64,000 bases of DNA, from contig DATAVA010000026.1 of assembly GCA_036267975.1 (NCBI GenBank), positions 1 through 64,000 on the forward strand. Reading direction: 5' to 3'. Shown piece by piece: positions 35,783 through 46,182 of the stretch. Positions within the stretch are counted from its first letter, which is position 1; every line of letters begins with the position of its first letter. The notes below the pieces were generated by a model, which worked only from the letters and a program-made list of their open reading frames with translations, was not told the origin of the DNA and ran no database searches. This stretch comes from DAIDKA01 sp036267975 (GTDB taxonomy: Bacteria > Pseudomonadota > Gammaproteobacteria > Steroidobacterales > Steroidobacteraceae). Position numbers and translations under genes: made by a program.

Positions 35783-37144
35783 CTACTGCTGTCCAATGAT
35801 GAACACAGATTCGGCGGTGATGCTGCGCGTCATGCCGTCCTTGTAGGTGCGGGCCCGCACGACAGTGGGTCCGCTGACACTGATCGGACTTGAATAAAGC
35901 ATGTCCTGCGGTCCCGGCACGCTGCCATCCTCGGTGTAGCGGATCTGCGCCCCTGGATCAGGACTGGTGATTCTCACCGTCACCGCCTTGCCGAAGGTGC
36001 CGCCATCAGGCGCGATTTTCGGCGGTGCCAGCACATCCTTGCCCGGCATGCTGTTGATCCAGTCGCGCAGCACCTGCACACCCTGCGCATCAATCGTCTC
36101 GCGTGCGAGCGGTGGCATGCGGATGTCACCGTTGGTGTTGATGCGCATGTAGGCGATGGAACGCCAGATGTCGTGCGGCGCAATCACGTGCGGCCGGTCG
36201 ATTCCTTCATTGATGAGAATCGGACCGTCGATCAGCTCCTGCTTAGCCAGCGGCGTGCTGTAGCGGGCATCAAAATACGCGACGGTACCACCGGGGCGGT
36301 GGCAGTGGCCGCAGTTCGCATCCAGGTACGAGCGGGCGCGATCCTCGATACTGAGGGATGTATCGGACAGCGCTGCAAGCTTGGGCAGGGCCTGCAGCTG
36401 TGCGTCGGACAGCGACGTGTCAAGCAAATGCAGGTGATTGAAGGTGCGCAGCTCATTATCACTAATGCCGGAGGGGTACGTGAAACTGCGGTTGAGCTGG
36501 CGCGTCTTGAGGCCCAGCGTGCCACTGGTATGCGCGTTGTGGCAGGTGATGCAATTCTCGCGGCTCGGGTAATACCAGGGCTGCTCGCGGGTGCTGCCAT
36601 CGCGCCGGCGAATCGCGACATTTTCAACCAGACTACTCGTGAGCAGATCCGCATCCGAGTTATCCGGGCGCCACTTGTAGTCGACACCGTAAACGCCGCC
36701 CTTGCCGTCCCGGACAATCAGTCTTGTCTCCAGCCGCCGCTTGATCTGCGGCTTTGCCTCGTCCGTCGGCAGTTCAAAGGTCTTCACGAATACCGTACCG
36801 GCAGGAAAAGTCCAGTCACCATCCGGTGTGAAGCCGATCTTCTGACCCTTCGGCAGCGCGAGGTACCGCACCTTGGCGGCACCGTCTGACCAGAAGGGGA
36901 CGATCAGGTCATACGGGATCAGGCCCGCGGCCGGGGTCATGGCCCGCACGTCCGTGAAAACCCCCGTCTGCGACAGCAGCGCCGGAATCCTTCCATGCGC
37001 GCTGCTGGGCATGTTCAGATAGGCCTTGGGAGGCACCCGTGAGGCGATGCCATAGGCTGCAGGTGCACCTGCTCGGCTCATCGGGGTGACGGCCAACAAG
37101 CCGAACACTGCCACTGCCAGCACTACGAATTTGAAGCTTTCCAA
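35783..37144 (-). CDS. SO2930-family diheme c-type cytochrome
   Basis: This 453-residue protein is exported and has two heme motifs, CITCH (Cys198, Cys201, His202) and CGHCH (Cys278, Cys281, His282), in the order and spacing of the SO2930 family: the first site follows a WYYPSREN segment, the second a RARSYLDAN segment. The last 90 residues look like a CHB_HEX_C-type beta sandwich (VTVRITSPDPGAQIRYTEDGSVPG), a domain often found in secreted carbohydrate-related proteins. It is divergent from a TonB-dependent receptor and convergent with the beta-propeller gene. Confidence 0.88.
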   Translation of the reverse strand: MESFKFVVLAVAVFGLLAVTPMSRAGAPAAYGIASRVPPKAYLNMPSSAHGRIPALLSQTGVFTDVRAMTPAAGLIPYDLIVPFWSDGAAKVRYLALPKGQKIGFTPDGDWTFPAGTVFVKTFELPTDEAKPQIKRRLETRLIVRDGKGGVYGVDYKWRPDNSDADLLTSSLVENVAIRRRDGSTREQPWYYPSRENCITCHNAHTSGTLGLKTRQLNRSFTYPSGISDNELRTFNHLHLLDTSLSDAQLQALPKLAALSDTSLSIEDRARSYLDANCGHCHRPGGTVAYFDARYSTPLAKQELIDGPILINEGIDRPHVIAPHDIWRSIAYMRINTNGDIRMPPLARETIDAQGVQVLRDWINSMPGKDVLAPPKIAPDGGTFGKAVTVRITSPDPGAQIRYTEDGSVPGPQDMLYSSPISVSGPTVVRARTYKDGMTRSITAESVFIIGQQ

Positions 37145-37352
37145 CAGTCAACCTCGAAAAAGCGAGGGCCGCGCCCCTTTTTCAGGCGCACTCACCCTAT
37201 TCTTATAGACCGCCGCGGGGGCCGAAAGATCCCTGCCATCGCATCGTGCGCGGCGCCTTGCCCGGTGCGCATCCGCAACGGTCAGGAGAATTTCCCGAGC
37301 AGTATTCGCTACGCTGCGCGCGCCGCTCAGACGGATTAGATGGGGTTTTCCT

Positions 37353-39740
37353 GTGAATAAAAAGTATCGTGCCATCGGGCCAAGTGTACTCTACGCAACT
37401 GTTTTTCTGGGTATCGCGCCCGCCGTCCTGGCCCAGAGCGCAGATCAACCCGGTGACTCAGGAAAGTTGCAGACTGTAACAGTGACGGCAACGGCGATAC
37501 CGGGCGCGGAGATCGACATCGACAAGGTTGCGGGCAATGTGCAGGTTTTGACCTCCGCCGACCTCATCCGCGATGGCTCGGCGAGCCTCACGAATGCGCT
37601 GAATTCGAACCTCAGCAGCATCAGCATCAATGACGACCTTGACGATCCCTTTCAGCCCGACATCCTGTATCGCGGTTTTGAGGCCTCCCCGGTTCTGGGC
37701 ACGCCGCAGGGTCTCGCGGTGTATCAGAATGGCGTGCGTATCAATGAGGCCTTCGGCGACACCGTCAATTGGGACCTGTTCCCCGACGTCGCCATCGACC
37801 GGGTCGAACTCGTCAGCGCAAGTCCGCTCTATGGCCTCAATGCGCTCGGTGGCGCCATTTCGATCACCATGAAAAACGGGTTCAGCTACCAGGGCGGCGA
37901 CCTGGAGCTGTCCGGGGGTTCCTTCGGGCAGCGCTCGGCCACCCTTCAGTACGGAGTCAACAACGGTATATTCGGATTCTATGTTGCGAGCCGTGCAGTG
38001 GACTGGAACGGCTGGCGCCAGTTTTCGAACGACAGAATGCGTGACGTGTACGCCGTCCTGAGTGCGCACACGGACACGGCAACGCTTGATTTGAGCTATA
38101 CCCGCACGGACAACGCGATGGACGGGCAGGGACCGGCGCCGGTGCAGGAGCTGGCCGTGAGCCGCTCATTGGTTTTCACCGGCCCGCAGGCCAACATCAA
38201 CAGCCTGAACTTTCTGACGCTCAATGGCACGCTCAAACTCACTAATACCTGGTCGCTGCAGGGCGTGCTCTATTACCGACAGTACGCGCAGGGCGTGCAA
38301 AACGGCGACAACTCGGACTACATGGCGTGCGCCGATACGCCCGGAATCCTCTGCCAGCCCGACGGCGTCACGCCGCTGACGAACGCGGCGGGCGCGCAAC
38401 TGCCCGACATTTCCGACGGCGGCAATCTGGTCATCGGCCAGAATGACTTCGAAGTCATCAATGCGTGGAGCCGCGGCGCCTCCTTTCAGGTCGCCAACGC
38501 GGACTCACTCTTCGGGCGCGAGAATCATTTTGCCGTGGGCGCCGCGGTCGACTATGCATCGACGAGCTTCTTCTCCGGCACGCAGATCGGCGTGCTCAAT
38601 TCGGCCTTGCTCGTGCTGCCATCCGATCTGCTCGTCTTCACACCGGAGAACTCCGACGCCGCGGTCGACAATGGTGATCCGACGCCGGTGAGCGTCGCCT
38701 CCATCAACAAGAACTTCGGCGTTTTCGTGACTGACACGTTCAATGTGACAGCGGACCTTGCCGTCACTGCCAGCGGCCGCTACAACGTCGCGCATATCAA
38801 TCTTGCGGACCAGTTCGGCGATAATCTCAGCGGCTATAACCGCTTTGTACATTTCAATCCGGCCGTCGGCGCCACGTATAAGGTGCTGCCGACGATGACT
38901 CTCTACGGAGGCTGGTCGACCAATACCCGCACGCCGACCGCCAGCGAAATCGAGTGTTCGGATCCGCTCACTCCGTGCCTGTTGCCCACGAATCTCGCCG
39001 GTGATCCGCCGCTGCTGAAGCAAGTCGTCTCGCACACCACCGAACTGGGCCTGCGCGGCACGCTGCCCGACTTGGCCGGCGGTGAGATTTCCTGGAACTT
39101 GAGCGGTTTCCGCACACTGCTCGAGAATGATATTTTCGGTATTGCGACTTCCATCAGCCAGGGATTCTTCCAGAATATTGGCGAAACGCGTCGTCAGGGC
39201 TTCGAGGCGGGCATCGGCTATCACGGGGAGCGGTGGTCGGCCTTCGCCAACTACAGCTTCGTCCAGGCGACCTTCCGGTCGGCCCTGACCGTTCCGTCAC
39301 CGTCGAATCCTTTCCAGGACGATGATGGGGACATCCAGGTGACCCCGGGAGACCGCATGCCCGGCATTCCCGAGAATCGCCTGAAACTGGGTGCGGATTT
39401 CAGAATCATTCCGGATTGGACCGTGGGCGCCACGCTGAACGTGGTCAGCAGCTCCTTCTACGTCGGGGATGAGTCCAATCAGCTTCCGGCGCTGCCCGGC
39501 TATGCGGTCGTGAACCTGCACACCTCATACAAGCCTTCCGCGCACTTTGAGGTCTTCGCCTCGATCAGCAATCTGCTGAATCGCAAGTATTCGACCTGGG
39601 GTATTCTGAGTGATCCCACGGGCATCAACGCACCGGGCATTCCGGCCGATGCCGACTCCAATGATCCTGGCGTCGACAACCGTTTCCAAAGTCCGGCGGC
39701 GCCCTTCGAGGTGTTCGGCGGCGTGCGACTGACGCTGTAG
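37353..39740 (+). CDS. TonB-dependent receptor
   Basis: This 795-residue outer-membrane protein starts at a GTG with a signal peptide (ends near AVLAQS), then a TonB-box-like stretch LQTVTVTATA, a plug domain with the YRGFEASPVLGTPQGLAVYQNG segment and the LYGLNALGGAISITMK segment, and a 22-strand barrel ending FGGVRLTL. It takes up an unknown ligand. The diheme cytochrome gene is divergent from it, with 208 nt between. No siderophore or cobalamin box was recognised upstream. Confidence 0.93.
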   Translation: MNKKYRAIGPSVLYATVFLGIAPAVLAQSADQPGDSGKLQTVTVTATAIPGAEIDIDKVAGNVQVLTSADLIRDGSASLTNALNSNLSSISINDDLDDPFQPDILYRGFEASPVLGTPQGLAVYQNGVRINEAFGDTVNWDLFPDVAIDRVELVSASPLYGLNALGGAISITMKNGFSYQGGDLELSGGSFGQRSATLQYGVNNGIFGFYVASRAVDWNGWRQFSNDRMRDVYAVLSAHTDTATLDLSYTRTDNAMDGQGPAPVQELAVSRSLVFTGPQANINSLNFLTLNGTLKLTNTWSLQGVLYYRQYAQGVQNGDNSDYMACADTPGILCQPDGVTPLTNAAGAQLPDISDGGNLVIGQNDFEVINAWSRGASFQVANADSLFGRENHFAVGAAVDYASTSFFSGTQIGVLNSALLVLPSDLLVFTPENSDAAVDNGDPTPVSVASINKNFGVFVTDTFNVTADLAVTASGRYNVAHINLADQFGDNLSGYNRFVHFNPAVGATYKVLPTMTLYGGWSTNTRTPTASEIECSDPLTPCLLPTNLAGDPPLLKQVVSHTTELGLRGTLPDLAGGEISWNLSGFRTLLENDIFGIATSISQGFFQNIGETRRQGFEAGIGYHGERWSAFANYSFVQATFRSALTVPSPSNPFQDDDGDIQVTPGDRMPGIPENRLKLGADFRIIPDWTVGATLNVVSSSFYVGDESNQLPALPGYAVVNLHTSYKPSAHFEVFASISNLLNRKYSTWGILSDPTGINAPGIPADADSNDPGVDNRFQSPAAPFEVFGGVRLTL

Positions 39741-39940
39741 CGCGCCGCCCCAGCCGCGCCGTGCGAGGCGCGCGCTACCGCGCCGGATGTGACGATTCGG
39801 TGGAGCATCGTGCACCGGAATGATGCGGCAGCCACGCTATCCGCCTCGCGGGCAGGCAATCCAGGGATTACTTGCGGATCCGCGGAAATTCAGCAAACTC
39901 TAGTGGCTGGGGCCATTGGAGTCAGCATGAGCCGCACCGC

Positions 39941-42622
39941 ATGACAGTTCCCGCGAAGCCGATCACCCAGAACGCGGATATTCGCTATCTCGGCAAGCTC
40001 CTGGGCGATGTGATCCGTGCCTATGGCGGAACCGAGCTGTTCGAGCGCATCGAGTACATCCGGGCGCGCTCGGTGGATCGGCACCGTGGAATTTCCGATG
40101 CGGCCGCGATGGATCGCGGGCTGGAGGCGCTGAGTCTGGATGACACGCTGGCATTTGTCCGCAGCTTCATGCTGTTTTCGATGCTCGCCAATTTGGCCGA
40201 GGACCGACAGGGCGGCGGCAGCCGCGCGGGCGAGGACGTGGCGGTGGCTCTGCAGGGGCTCGCAGCCAAAGGCATTGGGGCCGATCAGGCCGCGCAGGTG
40301 CTCGATCGGGCGCTCATCGTACCGGTGCTGACCGCGCATCCCACCGAGGTCATGCGCAAAAGCATGATCGACCACCGCAATCGTATCGCGGACCTGATGC
40401 GCCTGCGTGACCAAGGCCTGTCGCAGGCCACGGGGGGCGAAGAAATCGAGCAGGCCCTGCTGCGCCAGATTGCACTGCTTTGGCAGACGCGACCCCTGCG
40501 CCGCGAGCGCATCATTGTCGCGGATGAGGTCGAGATTGCACTCGCGTACCTGCGCGACATCTTCCTGCCGGTATTGCCCATGCTGTACGCACGCTGGGAG
40601 CGCCACCTGCCCCAGCGACCCCGCAGCTTCCTGCGGCTGGGCAGCTGGATCGGCGGCGATCGAGACGGCAATCCGAACGTGAACGCGGCGACCCTGGATT
40701 ACGCACTGGGACGCTCGGCCGCGGCGGTACTCGATAACTATCTACAGCAGTTGAATGGACTTGGCGCGGAGCTGTCCATCTCCAGCGAACTGGCGACGCC
40801 GACGGCGCAGGTGATGGCATTGGCGCAGGCGAGCGGTGACACTAGTCCCGCGCGCGAGGACGAGCCGTACCGGCGCGCTCTGACGGGCTGCTACGCGCGG
40901 CTCGCGGCCAGCTATGAACGGATCACCGGACGGCCGCCCGCGCGGCGCGCGACGGTGCCGGGAGTGGCGTATGCAAGTCCCGAAGAATTGCGCACTGATC
41001 TGGTCGCCATTGCGCATTCGCTGGCGCAACGAGGTGCCGGACTGCTGGCGACCGGGGGCGCCTTAGCGCGCCTGGTGCGCGCGGTCGACAGTTTCGGTTT
41101 TCATCTTGCGACCCTTGATCTGCGCCAGAACTCCGATGTGCACGCGCGCGTGGTCGCGGATCTGCTCGCCGTGGCTGGCGTCGAGGCGCGTTACCAGGAC
41201 CTCGATGAGGCCGCACGCGTGGCGCTGCTGCGTCGCGAGCTCGGGAGCCAGCGCCTGCTGTGCAGTCCGTATTCGCAATACACCGAGGAGACCCAGTCGG
41301 AACTGGCAATTGTGCGCGCCGCCGCTGCGGCCCACACCCGCTTCGGTGCCGGCTGCATCACCAGCTACAACATTTCCAAATGCGAAAGCGTCTCGGACAT
41401 GCTGGAAGTGAACCTGATGCTCAAGGAGGCCGGCCTCTACCGTCCGGCGGATCCTGCTGCTGCATCCATCATGGTCGTGCCGCTGTTTGAGACCATCGCC
41501 GACCTGCAGAATGCACCGCAGGTGATGCAGGCCTGGTTCGCATTACCGGAAATCCGCAAGGTTGCCAGACGGCGCGGCTACCAGGAGGTGATGGTCGGTT
41601 ATTCGGATTCGAATAAGGATGGCGGCTACCTCACCTCGGTGTGGAGCCTGAACCGCGCCACGCGGGCCCTGGCGCGGGTGTTCGAGGACGCCCAGATCCG
41701 CATGCAGATCTTCCATGGACGCGGTGGCGCAGTGGGTCGGGGCGGCGGCTCCTCCTACGGAGCGATCCGCGCGCAGCCGCCGGGCACCGTGCAGGGACGT
41801 ATCCGGATCACCGAACAGGGCGAGGTCATCGCCGCGAAGTACGGCACGCCGGAAAGCGCGGCCGCGAATCTCGAGGCCATCACGGCGGCGACGCTGCTTG
41901 CATCCCTGGAGCCCACCTCCGCCTCTGATGAGGCACTGGTGGCGCGTTTCGCCACCGCCATGGAGGAGATCTCCGCCGCGGCATTCGGCACCTATCGTGG
42001 CCTGGTCTACGAAACCGAAGGCTTCAAGACCTTCTTTCGCCAAATGACGCCGCTGACTGAAATCGCCGAGCTGAAAATCGGTTCGCGTCCGGCTTCGCGT
42101 ACCCAGTCGGATCGCATCGAGGACCTGCGCGCCATCCCCTGGGTGTTCAGTTGGGCGCAGGCGCGCGTCATGCTGCCGGGCTGGTATGGCACTGGCCAGG
42201 CGCTGAACGCCTTCAAGGATCGCGGACTGCTGCGGGACATGGCCGCGACGTGGCCATTTTTTCAGTCGACGCTCGATAACCTGGAGATGGTGCTGGCCAA
42301 ATCGGACATGCCCATCGCCCGCCGCTACGCGACCCTGGTCGAGGATCGCGCCCTGGCCGATGCACTGTTTGCGCGCATCGAAACGGCCTGGCAAACGACG
42401 CATGACACCTTGCTGGATATCACAGGCCAGTCGCGCCTGCTGGAGAAGCATCCGGCGCTGGATGCCTCCATCCGGTTGCGTCTGCCCTATATCGAACCTT
42501 TGAACCTGCTGCAGGTCGAGTTGTTGAAGCGTCATCGGGCCGGCGAAACCGACGCGCGGGTCCGCGAAGGCATCCAGTTGTCCATCAATGCCGTGGCAAC
42601 CGCGCTGCGCAACAGCGGCTGA
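39941..42622 (+). CDS. ppc: Phosphoenolpyruvate carboxylase
   Basis: This 893-residue enzyme makes oxaloacetate from PEP and bicarbonate to refill the TCA cycle. Visible hallmarks are LTAHPTEVMRKS with catalytic His133, the YSDSNKDGGYLTS segment, the glycine-rich FHGRGGAVGRGGG loop and a LRNSG C-terminus in place of the usual QNTG. The ATG at 39941 is preferred because the residues before it show no homology; no strong Shine-Dalgarno is visible. A 200-nt gap after the TonB receptor holds no other gene. Confidence 0.96.
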   Translation: MTVPAKPITQNADIRYLGKLLGDVIRAYGGTELFERIEYIRARSVDRHRGISDAAAMDRGLEALSLDDTLAFVRSFMLFSMLANLAEDRQGGGSRAGEDVAVALQGLAAKGIGADQAAQVLDRALIVPVLTAHPTEVMRKSMIDHRNRIADLMRLRDQGLSQATGGEEIEQALLRQIALLWQTRPLRRERIIVADEVEIALAYLRDIFLPVLPMLYARWERHLPQRPRSFLRLGSWIGGDRDGNPNVNAATLDYALGRSAAAVLDNYLQQLNGLGAELSISSELATPTAQVMALAQASGDTSPAREDEPYRRALTGCYARLAASYERITGRPPARRATVPGVAYASPEELRTDLVAIAHSLAQRGAGLLATGGALARLVRAVDSFGFHLATLDLRQNSDVHARVVADLLAVAGVEARYQDLDEAARVALLRRELGSQRLLCSPYSQYTEETQSELAIVRAAAAAHTRFGAGCITSYNISKCESVSDMLEVNLMLKEAGLYRPADPAAASIMVVPLFETIADLQNAPQVMQAWFALPEIRKVARRRGYQEVMVGYSDSNKDGGYLTSVWSLNRATRALARVFEDAQIRMQIFHGRGGAVGRGGGSSYGAIRAQPPGTVQGRIRITEQGEVIAAKYGTPESAAANLEAITAATLLASLEPTSASDEALVARFATAMEEISAAAFGTYRGLVYETEGFKTFFRQMTPLTEIAELKIGSRPASRTQSDRIEDLRAIPWVFSWAQARVMLPGWYGTGQALNAFKDRGLLRDMAATWPFFQSTLDNLEMVLAKSDMPIARRYATLVEDRALADALFARIETAWQTTHDTLLDITGQSRLLEKHPALDASIRLRLPYIEPLNLLQVELLKRHRAGETDARVREGIQLSINAVATALRNSG

Positions 42623-42652
42623 CGGCGTTACATTGTTTTTAGGTGGGGGGCT

Positions 42653-43684
42653 ATGAACATTCTGATGAAGGCGGTGGCACGCGCGGTCGCGGCTGGCATG
42701 TTGTGTGGGTTCGTGACGGGCGCCGCTGCGCCCAGTAGCACGCCCTGTGATCGGGCCTGCCTGCGCGACATCGCCGAGACTTACCTGGCTGCGATGCTGG
42801 CGCACGCGCCCGCGAAGGCGCCGCTCGCCCTGAATGCCCGCTACACGGAAAACGGCGTTGACCTGTCAATTCCGGACGGGCTTTGGCGCACGCTCGACAA
42901 GCTGGGAACCTACCGGCTGTATGTTGCGGATCCCCAGGACCGCACAATCGCCTTTCTGGCCAAGGGGCTGGAAAATGGCGCACCGGTGCTGATCGGCACG
43001 CGGCTGCGGGTCATCAATCACCAGATCACCGAAATGGAAAGTGTGGTCGCCCGGCTGAGCAACACCACCGGTGGCGCGCTGTTCGGTACGGCGGCAAAAA
43101 ACATGAGTATCGATGGCGAGCCGCGCCCGCAGTTCGTCACCGATCTGCCGGCCGCCTCGCGCCGCACCGCGGCCCAGCTGGCCGCCATCGTCAATGGCTA
43201 CTTCACCGGCCTCGAAGGCAATACCGGGGATAAGCCGCCACAGTTTGCGGCCGACTGTCAACGCCTGGAGAACGAGACGCCGACCACCAACGTTCCGGCG
43301 GCACAGGGAGCGCAGCCCGGCGCGGCCAGCCTGTCGTGCGCCAAGGCCTTTGGTCTTGGCTATTACCATGAGGACACGCGGCTGCGTAACCGCCGCATTC
43401 TGGCAGTTGATACCGCGCGCGGTCTGGTGGTCGCCAGCGTGTTTTTTGATCACGATGCCACCGTGCGCCACTACCAGCTCAAGGACGGTCGGGAGATCAA
43501 GGTGCGCAACACCGGACCCTGGACGTGGATGATTCAGGAATATTTCGAAGTCAATGCCGCCGGCAAGATCAGCCAGGTCGAGGCGGTACTCGTGTCGGTG
43601 CCGTACGGCACGCGTCCTGGCTGGGTCAGCGGGGTGCACATGCCGAGCCCGCAGGCAAAGGTGGATCACTTCCGCGAATACTGA
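42653..43684 (+). CDS. Secreted protein, possibly DUF8021-like
   Basis: This 343-residue protein has a signal peptide and then CDRACLRDIAETYLAAMLAH, a pair of Cys that opens a domain with RYTENGVDLSIPDGLW, a pattern I associate with DUF8021-type (NTF2-like) secreted proteins. A late LRNRRILAVDTARGLVVASVFFDH strand with FDH is also typical. No catalytic residues can be named. It follows ppc after 30 nt with GGTGGGGGG as ribosome-binding site, so the two may be co-transcribed, though no common role is apparent. Confidence 0.7.
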   Translation: MNILMKAVARAVAAGMLCGFVTGAAAPSSTPCDRACLRDIAETYLAAMLAHAPAKAPLALNARYTENGVDLSIPDGLWRTLDKLGTYRLYVADPQDRTIAFLAKGLENGAPVLIGTRLRVINHQITEMESVVARLSNTTGGALFGTAAKNMSIDGEPRPQFVTDLPAASRRTAAQLAAIVNGYFTGLEGNTGDKPPQFAADCQRLENETPTTNVPAAQGAQPGAASLSCAKAFGLGYYHEDTRLRNRRILAVDTARGLVVASVFFDHDATVRHYQLKDGREIKVRNTGPWTWMIQEYFEVNAAGKISQVEAVLVSVPYGTRPGWVSGVHMPSPQAKVDHFREY

Positions 43685-43710
43685 AGAGCCTGCATGGCGA
43701 CGGCGCGTCG

Positions 43711-46182
43711 TTATTCGTCCCTGAACTGATAACTGACGGTCACCCCCACCGTGCGCGGTGTGGACACCACCGCCTGGTAGAAGCTCGCGTAGTTGAATGG
43801 ATCGGACCAAGAGCTGATGCCCAGTGTGTCCGTCAGGTTATTGCAGTACGCCGCCAGCATCCAATGGGAAACATCCCAGGTCAGGCGCGTATCGACGGTG
43901 GTGTAGCCGGGCACGGTCGGAATCGTGGCCGAAAGGGCCGGGATCAGCGAGCTTTGATAATGGACACTCAACGAGTAGGCAAGTTCACCTTGGCCCAACC
44001 TGACGTGGCCATAGGTGAGCGTAGCCGCGACGCTGGATTTGGGCGTCGCCGGCAACGGGCCGCCGGGCGCCGGCGGCGGTACCGCAAGTCCCGCCAGGGC
44101 ATCGTCGGCATAGGACAGCAGCTTGGTCTGGTCATAGGTATAGGACAGCTGGGCGCTCAGGCGCGCGGTGATATTGGCGAAAATATCGGTCTCGATGCCC
44201 TTGCTGTAGGCGTGGCCGACATTGATGGCACCGGGCAGCACCAACGGCGTCAGCTGCGCGCCCTCCTGGACATGCTGCCAATCGATGTAGAACACATCCG
44301 CCGAATAGCGGACCCGGTTGGCAATCGTGCCCTTGAGGCCGACCTCGTAATTGTCGGCGGTGTCCGGTGCGACCTTGTACAGCGCCGGGTCAGTGGTGTA
44401 GTTGACGGCTGGCTCGTTGGGAGGCAGCGCGTTGACACCGCCGCGCCGGAAGCCCTGAGACCAGGTGGCGTACACTAGGTTGGTGGGATCGAGCTGATAG
44501 GACGTGTTCATCTTCCACAGTGCCCGGCGCCAGGTGTCGCTCAAGGAGTTGTTGGCGATTGACTCCGGACCGTCAAACAGCAGTCCTGTCTGCTGCGACT
44601 GAGCCACGGTCTGCTTGAACAGACGCGCGCCACCGGTGACGCTCCACGGATCGAAAATATGCCAGGTGAGTTCTCCGAAGGTCGCCAAGTCCGTGAATTT
44701 GGTTTCGAAGTCGCCGATGTAGGCCTGGTCGAGGACGATGGGGATACCGTCCACATAGTTTGGCGGATTGCCGGGTGTGTAGGCCGTCTCCCCGATGCCA
44801 CACTCGGATGGGGTCACGCCATCACCGTTGCTCACACCGTACAGCGGCACGCAGGCGTTGAAGAAATCGTTATAGCCGTGATAGAACTCATGCTCCTGAA
44901 TGTCCGTGGTTTCGTTGCGATAGAACAGACCCGCGATCCAATCGAGCCTGCCGCCGGACTTGGAGGCCAGCCGGATTTCCTCGGCCCAGGGCTTGTCGTT
45001 GAGTTCGTCGTGACCGGTAACCAGAACGCGCGGATTGGCGCCGTACAGGGACGGATAGAATGGGAACGAGGAGTACAGCCCCGTCAGATCGGAGTTGGCG
45101 TGGTTGACGTGCCGTCCCCAGGAGGAGTTCGACGTCAAGGTCGCAAATCCCAGCTCATCATTGAGTGTCAGCGCAATCACATCCACCTTGTCCTGCGTGG
45201 AGCCGCGCGTGAGATCTGTGGACTGGTAAGTGTCCACGCCGTATTGCGGCGAGGAGTAAGGAAAGCCGCCGGCCGTAGAGTACTGGTTGTAGTAGGACAG
45301 CTGCGCCTTGAAGGTGTCGGTGGGCTTCCACAGCACGGAGGTACGGGCCGAGCGATAGGTGTACCCATTGGTTCCCTTGGCAGAGCCTGTCACGGCCGGA
45401 CTGAACGGGTCGGCGGGGTTTTGGAGAATGGGGGCGCCGCTGGCATCCAGCGCGTACAGATGGGGCTGATCGATGAACCCGGCATCATTCGTGTAGCTGG
45501 CATTTGCCCGTATGGCAAGTGTACTGCTGAGCGGAATATTGATCATTCCGCTGATATCGGCATTCGCCCGATGGGTATGGTCGGTGTCACTGCCGCCCGT
45601 GGAAAACTTCGCGTCAAAGGCTTCCGGATCGGGCGCGTTCTGTACGTAGCGAATCGTGCCGCCCAGCGAGCCCGACCCGTACAGCGTGCCTTGCGGACCG
45701 CGGAGGATTTCCACGTGATCGAGGTCATCCAGCCGCAGGTTTACATACAACGGGGTGTCGTCGACGTAGGTGGCAACCGGCGGCACGATGGGCGTGGCCA
45801 GTGCCAGCTGCCCGGCCGTGGCCTCGCTGTTGAGGCCGCGGATGATGAGCGTCGAGCCATTGGCATCCCCAAACGGTCCCTTGTCGGTGTAGTTGATTCC
45901 GGCCATCGAACGCGCGAGGGAAGCGACATCCTCGATGCCGGCGGCTTCGAGCTGGTAGCCGCTGACCGCGATGATGCTCATCGGCAGTTCCTGAGCCGAA
46001 GCCTCGCGGCGTGTCGCCGTGACAGTGACTTCCTGGAGCGTGTCGACCTCGTCCGCCGTCGCCGTGGCGCTGGCCGCGGCATCGGTGAGCACATCCGCCG
46101 ACCAGGCGGCGGTGCCATACACAGCGGTGAGTACTGCGAGCGTGATCGTGCGGGTGGGACGCGTCGGCTTTGAAGTCTTCAA
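43711..46182 (-). CDS. TonB-dependent receptor with TTG start
   Basis: This 823-residue outer-membrane receptor has a signal peptide (ends near GTAAWSAD), a TonB-box-like LQEVTVTATRRE, a plug with an IIRGLNSEATAGQ segment and HVEILRGPQGTLYGSGSLGGTIRYV, and a barrel whose last strand ends VTVSYQFRDE. The start is placed at the TTG at 46182: GAGGAG is 7 nt upstream, and the signal peptide begins there. The longer open frame upstream has no ATG and carries non-signal residues. Of the iron/xenobiotic type; ligand unknown. Its leader can fold (listed separately). Confidence 0.92.
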   Translation of the reverse strand: MKTSKPTRPTRTITLAVLTAVYGTAAWSADVLTDAAASATATADEVDTLQEVTVTATRREASAQELPMSIIAVSGYQLEAAGIEDVASLARSMAGINYTDKGPFGDANGSTLIIRGLNSEATAGQLALATPIVPPVATYVDDTPLYVNLRLDDLDHVEILRGPQGTLYGSGSLGGTIRYVQNAPDPEAFDAKFSTGGSDTDHTHRANADISGMINIPLSSTLAIRANASYTNDAGFIDQPHLYALDASGAPILQNPADPFSPAVTGSAKGTNGYTYRSARTSVLWKPTDTFKAQLSYYNQYSTAGGFPYSSPQYGVDTYQSTDLTRGSTQDKVDVIALTLNDELGFATLTSNSSWGRHVNHANSDLTGLYSSFPFYPSLYGANPRVLVTGHDELNDKPWAEEIRLASKSGGRLDWIAGLFYRNETTDIQEHEFYHGYNDFFNACVPLYGVSNGDGVTPSECGIGETAYTPGNPPNYVDGIPIVLDQAYIGDFETKFTDLATFGELTWHIFDPWSVTGGARLFKQTVAQSQQTGLLFDGPESIANNSLSDTWRRALWKMNTSYQLDPTNLVYATWSQGFRRGGVNALPPNEPAVNYTTDPALYKVAPDTADNYEVGLKGTIANRVRYSADVFYIDWQHVQEGAQLTPLVLPGAINVGHAYSKGIETDIFANITARLSAQLSYTYDQTKLLSYADDALAGLAVPPPAPGGPLPATPKSSVAATLTYGHVRLGQGELAYSLSVHYQSSLIPALSATIPTVPGYTTVDTRLTWDVSHWMLAAYCNNLTDTLGISSWSDPFNYASFYQAVVSTPRTVGVTVSYQFRDE

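Noticed and set aside
37145..37200. GC-rich stem followed by TTTTT as a plus-strand terminator
   Set aside because: No plus-strand transcript is expected to end there, since the gene just upstream is on the minus strand.
41543..42805. 420-codon open frame on the minus strand
   Set aside because: Antisense to ppc and the start of the next gene; composition of a shadow frame.
44659..46173. 504-codon open frame on the plus strand
   Set aside because: Antisense to the TonB receptor; Gly/Val/Arg-rich residue pattern of a GC-rich shadow, no domain.
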